Shown: positions 61,315-64,000 of the stretch, piece after piece
Numbering within the stretch: the first letter of the stretch is position 1
How the letters are laid out: every line of letters begins with the position of its first letter
From: Pseudomonas fragi
Lineage (GTDB): Bacteria > Pseudomonadota > Gammaproteobacteria > Pseudomonadales > Pseudomonadaceae
Length of the DNA stretch: 64,000 bases
NCBI RefSeq assembly: GCF_025426255.1
Contig: NZ_CP104861.1
Location: 1 to 64,000 of the forward strand
Direction of reading: 5' to 3'
Program-made: the position numbers and the translations under genes
Notes under the pieces: model-generated
The model's database searches: none
What the model saw: the letters and a program-made list of their open reading frames with translations, nothing else
Told to the model about the DNA's origin: nothing

Positions 61315-62628
61315 ATGCTGACCTTCCTTGGCTTTGCCATGGTCATTACATTTATGTACCTGATCATGACCAAGCGCCTTTCCGCCCTGATAGCCCTGAT
61401 TCTGGTACCCATCCTGTTTGCCGTGTTCGGTGGTTTTGCGCCGAAAATCGGGCCGATGATGCTTGAAGGCATCACCAAGCTTGCCCCGACCGGGGTGATG
61501 CTGATGTTTGCCATTCTCTACTTTGCTCTGATGATCGATTCGGGCTTGTTTGACCCGGCGGTGCGCAAGATCCTCAAGTTGGTCAAAGGCGACCCGCTGA
61601 AGATCTCGGTGGGCACTGCGGTGCTGGCACTGGTGGTCTCTCTGGATGGCGACGGCGCGACCACTTACATGATTTGCGTGGCAGCTATGCTGCCACTCTA
61701 CAGCCGTATCGGCATGAGCCCGCGGATCATGGCTGGCCTGATCATTCTGGCGGGTGGCGTGATGAACATGACGCCCTGGGGCGGCCCGACCGCCCGGGCG
61801 GCCAGTGCGCTGCATGTCGACCCTTCGGACATTTTTGTGCCAATGATCCCGGCAATGCTCGCTGGCTGCGTGGCGATCCTGGCTATCGCCTGGTTCTACG
61901 GCAAGCGTGAGCGTGCGCGTCTGGGTGAGCTGCACCTGCACGGCGATGGTGATGAAATCGACCACAGCGAAATCAGCGTCTCGCAATACCCGGATGCCCG
62001 TCGGCCAAAACTGATCTGGTTCAACGGCGCGTTAACCCTGGCGCTGATGGTCGCCCTGATCGCCGGTTTGCTGCCTCTGCCCGTGCTGTTTATGGTCGCG
62101 TTCAGCATCGCGATGATCGTCAACTACCCTTGCCTGCAACAGCAAAAAGACCGCGTCGCGGCACATGCGGGCAGCGTATTGGCGGTAGTCGGGCTGATTT
62201 TTGCGGCAGGTATCTTTACTGGCATCCTGTCGGGCACCGGCATGGTCGACGCCATGTCCAAAAGCCTGCTGGCCGTGATCCCGCCTGCGCTCGGGCCTTA
62301 CCTGGCGGTAATCACCGCGCTGGTGAGTATGCCGTTCACCTTCTTCATGTCCAACGATGCGTTCTACTACGGTGTACTGCCTGTGTTGGCAGAAGCCGCC
62401 AGCCATTACGGCATCACCGCGGCCGAAATGGCCCGCGCCTCGATTGTTGGCCAGCCTGTGCATTTGCTCAGCCCGTTGGTGCCATCGACCTACTTGCTGG
62501 TGGCTCTGGCTGGTATCGAGTTTGGTGATCACCAGCGCTTCACCCTGAAATGGGCAATTCTGGTGTGCATGTGCATCATGGTTGCGGCGTTGCTGCTGGG
62601 GACATTCCCGCTGTTCAGTACGCTGTAA
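61315..62628 (+). CDS. CitMHS-family citrate transporter
   Basis: Inner-membrane carrier of the citrate-Mg2+:H+ symporter family (CitM/CitH-like), 437 residues and about 11-12 membrane segments. Typical motifs include VSLDGDGATTYMICVAAMLPLY near 118 and GGVMNMTPWGGPTARAASAL near 158. ATG 61315 has AAGGGTG 8 nt upstream; an in-frame ATG at 61264 lacks a good site. Substrate (metal-citrate or a similar acid) follows from the family. Confidence 0.88.
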   Translation: MLTFLGFAMVITFMYLIMTKRLSALIALILVPILFAVFGGFAPKIGPMMLEGITKLAPTGVMLMFAILYFALMIDSGLFDPAVRKILKLVKGDPLKISVGTAVLALVVSLDGDGATTYMICVAAMLPLYSRIGMSPRIMAGLIILAGGVMNMTPWGGPTARAASALHVDPSDIFVPMIPAMLAGCVAILAIAWFYGKRERARLGELHLHGDGDEIDHSEISVSQYPDARRPKLIWFNGALTLALMVALIAGLLPLPVLFMVAFSIAMIVNYPCLQQQKDRVAAHAGSVLAVVGLIFAAGIFTGILSGTGMVDAMSKSLLAVIPPALGPYLAVITALVSMPFTFFMSNDAFYYGVLPVLAEAASHYGITAAEMARASIVGQPVHLLSPLVPSTYLLVALAGIEFGDHQRFTLKWAILVCMCIMVAALLLGTFPLFSTL

Positions 62629-62647
62629 CACATCTGTCATACCCCCT

Positions 62648-62732
62648 GTGGGAGCGGGCTTGCTCGCGATGGCATCGACGCGGTCATTCAGATAAACCGC
62701 GTTGCCTGCATCGCGAGCAAGCCCGCTCCCAC
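62648..62732. repeat. REP pair (GTGGGAGCGGGC type) after the CitMHS gene
   Basis: Perfect inverted 22-base arms (62648-62669 and 62711-62732) with 41 bp between them, the same spacing as the pair at 22983. The middle holds an ACGCGGT...ACCGCGT inner dyad. Confidence 0.9.
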
Positions 62733-62881
62733 AGGTACATCATTGCCCAGAAGAGTTTCAACCCTCCGCCAGCTATGCGATGCTGGCGTTCTGCTCAAAT
62801 GCCGACTACATCTTAAGAAACATCTGTAAGAACGGCCCGCAGCTATCTGATCCTTAGACACATCCATTACAGGGAGCCAGC

Positions 62882-64000
62882 ATGCTGACCCTGCTCAATC
62901 TGCTTTCAGCCGTGACCCTGTTGATCTGGGGCACGCATATCGTCCGAACCGGCATTCTGCGGGTCTACGGCACCAACCTGCGTCATGTCATCGGGCAAAA
63001 CGTGTCCCGGCGCATGTTTGCCTTTGTCGCCGGGATCGTGGTCACGGCCATGGTGCAGAGCAGCAACGCCACGGCCATGCTGGTCACATCATTTGTCGGC
63101 CAGGGGCTGATGGCACTCACCCCCGCGCTGGCAACCATGCTCGGTGCCGATGTCGGTACGGCCCTGATGGCCCGAGTGCTGACCTTCGACCTGTCGTGGT
63201 TGTCCCCGCTGCTGATTTTCCTGGGTGTGATTTTCTTTCTGACCCGCAAGCAAACCCGTGCCGGACAACTGGGCCGCGTCGGGATCGGTCTGGGGCTGAT
63301 TATCCTGGCGCTGCAACTGATCGTCGAAGCGGCCTCACCGATCACCCATGCCCAAGGCGTAAAGGTGATTTTCGCCTCGTTGACCGGCGACATACTGCTG
63401 GATGCGCTGGTCGGCGCCCTGTTCGCGATGATTTCCTACTCAAGCTTGGCGGCCGTGCTGCTGACCGCCACATTGGCTGGCGCCGGCGTGATCAGCCTGC
63501 ACGTGGCAATCGGCTTGGTGATTGGCGCCAATATTGGCAGCGGCGTGCTGGCGTTTCTCAGTACCAATATGCAAAACGCCGCCGGACGTCAGGTGGCTCT
63601 GGGTAGCCTGCTGTACAAACTTATCGGCCTGTTGCTGATCATGCCCGTGCTCAATCCGCTGGTGGCCTGGATGGACAGCCTCAGCTACAGCGCGCAAGAG
63701 TTGGTGATTGGTTTTCACCTGCTCTACAACACCGTGCGCTGCTTTTTGATGTTGCCGACAGTGAGTCTGATGGCGCGCATTTGCGCCTGGCTGCTGCCCG
63801 AGCGCGAACAAACCAACGGCGTGGTCAAGCCGCGTCATCTGGACCCGGCAGCGCTCGACACACCGAGCCTGGCACTGACCAACGCAGTGCGCGAGACCCT
63901 GCGCATTGGCGACCTGATCGACACCATGTTGGTCAATATGCTCGATGTTCTGCGCGGCAAGCAGACCGCCGTCACCCAGGAAATGCGCACCCTGAGCGAT
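62882..64000 (+). CDS. Na/Pi cotransporter-family protein (partial, runs off the window)
   Basis: Sodium:phosphate symporter-like membrane protein (NptA/YjbB type). The visible 373 residues have two Na_Pi repeats, the first with VQSSNATAMLVTSF (Gln59-Ser-Ser) and the second with AMISYSSLAAVLLTATL, where the Gln is replaced. A PhoU-like cytoplasmic region begins near 330 (DTPSLALTNAVRETLRIGDLIDTML). Start ATG 62882 has AGGGAG 7 nt upstream. The gene is open at 64000, so the C terminus is missing. No clear Pho box is seen upstream. Confidence 0.87.
   Translation, partial: MLTLLNLLSAVTLLIWGTHIVRTGILRVYGTNLRHVIGQNVSRRMFAFVAGIVVTAMVQSSNATAMLVTSFVGQGLMALTPALATMLGADVGTALMARVLTFDLSWLSPLLIFLGVIFFLTRKQTRAGQLGRVGIGLGLIILALQLIVEAASPITHAQGVKVIFASLTGDILLDALVGALFAMISYSSLAAVLLTATLAGAGVISLHVAIGLVIGANIGSGVLAFLSTNMQNAAGRQVALGSLLYKLIGLLLIMPVLNPLVAWMDSLSYSAQELVIGFHLLYNTVRCFLMLPTVSLMARICAWLLPEREQTNGVVKPRHLDPAALDTPSLALTNAVRETLRIGDLIDTMLVNMLDVLRGKQTAVTQEMRTLSD

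Overview
The window looks like a fluorescens-type Pseudomonas chromosome, numbered from dnaA. The evidence is the order dnaA-dnaN-recF-gyrB, the plsC-gmhB-glyS-glyQ-tag block, trkA-rsmB-fmt-def, dprA-tsaC-qor-hemF-aroE, spuIABCDEFGH and phoBR with a Pho box, all with close matches to remembered Pseudomonas proteins. No rRNA, tRNA, CRISPR array, prophage or transposase gene was recognised. The species cannot be fixed from this window.

Layout. 1-6.2 kb: replication core (dnaA, dnaN, recF, gyrB), with a perfect parS-like palindrome in the 3' end of recF. 6.4-12.6 kb: an accessory block (LysR; LysE exporter; LysR divergent from a GMC oxidoreductase and a major facilitator transporter) placed where other pseudomonads run from gyrB straight to plsC. 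12.6-29.1 kb: housekeeping genes for phospholipid, heptose and lipid A synthesis, glycyl-tRNA synthetase, DNA repair, K+ uptake, rRNA and formyl-Met processing, DprA, TsaC, quinone reductase, haem and shikimate synthesis. DnaA boxes occur in the gaps before plsC and dprA. 29.3-31.4 kb: a BetT choline transporter behind a TetR-type inverted repeat and a possible 18-codon leader peptide. 31.4-33.5 kb: two toxin-antitoxin modules (one intact VapBC/FitAB type, one ParE type with a frameshifted toxin) around a REP pair and a strongly structured leader before an 85-residue hypothetical gene.

33.6-45 kb is a sulfur-scavenging region: ssuEADCBF (sulfonate import and desulfonation), the 1-Cys peroxiredoxin lsfA, an OprD-type porin and tauABCD (taurine import and dioxygenation). 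A lone TetR regulator follows. 45.9-56.8 kb is the polyamine locus: spuI divergent from spuABC (gamma-glutamyl and transaminase catabolism), then spuDEFGH (polyamine ABC importer). spuF, the ATPase gene, carries roughly ten small insertions and deletions in about 0.5 kb, while neighbouring genes are intact. 57-64 kb: a small secreted protein, phoB-phoR, a CNNM/CorC-type CBS protein, a CitMHS transporter and a Na/Pi cotransporter running off the window edge.

Two families of extragenic inverted repeats are scattered between genes: four REP pairs with GTGGGAGCGGGC-type arms, and eight longer elements with GTAGCCGCTG or GTAGCAGCTG arms. Both sit almost only in gaps after gene ends.
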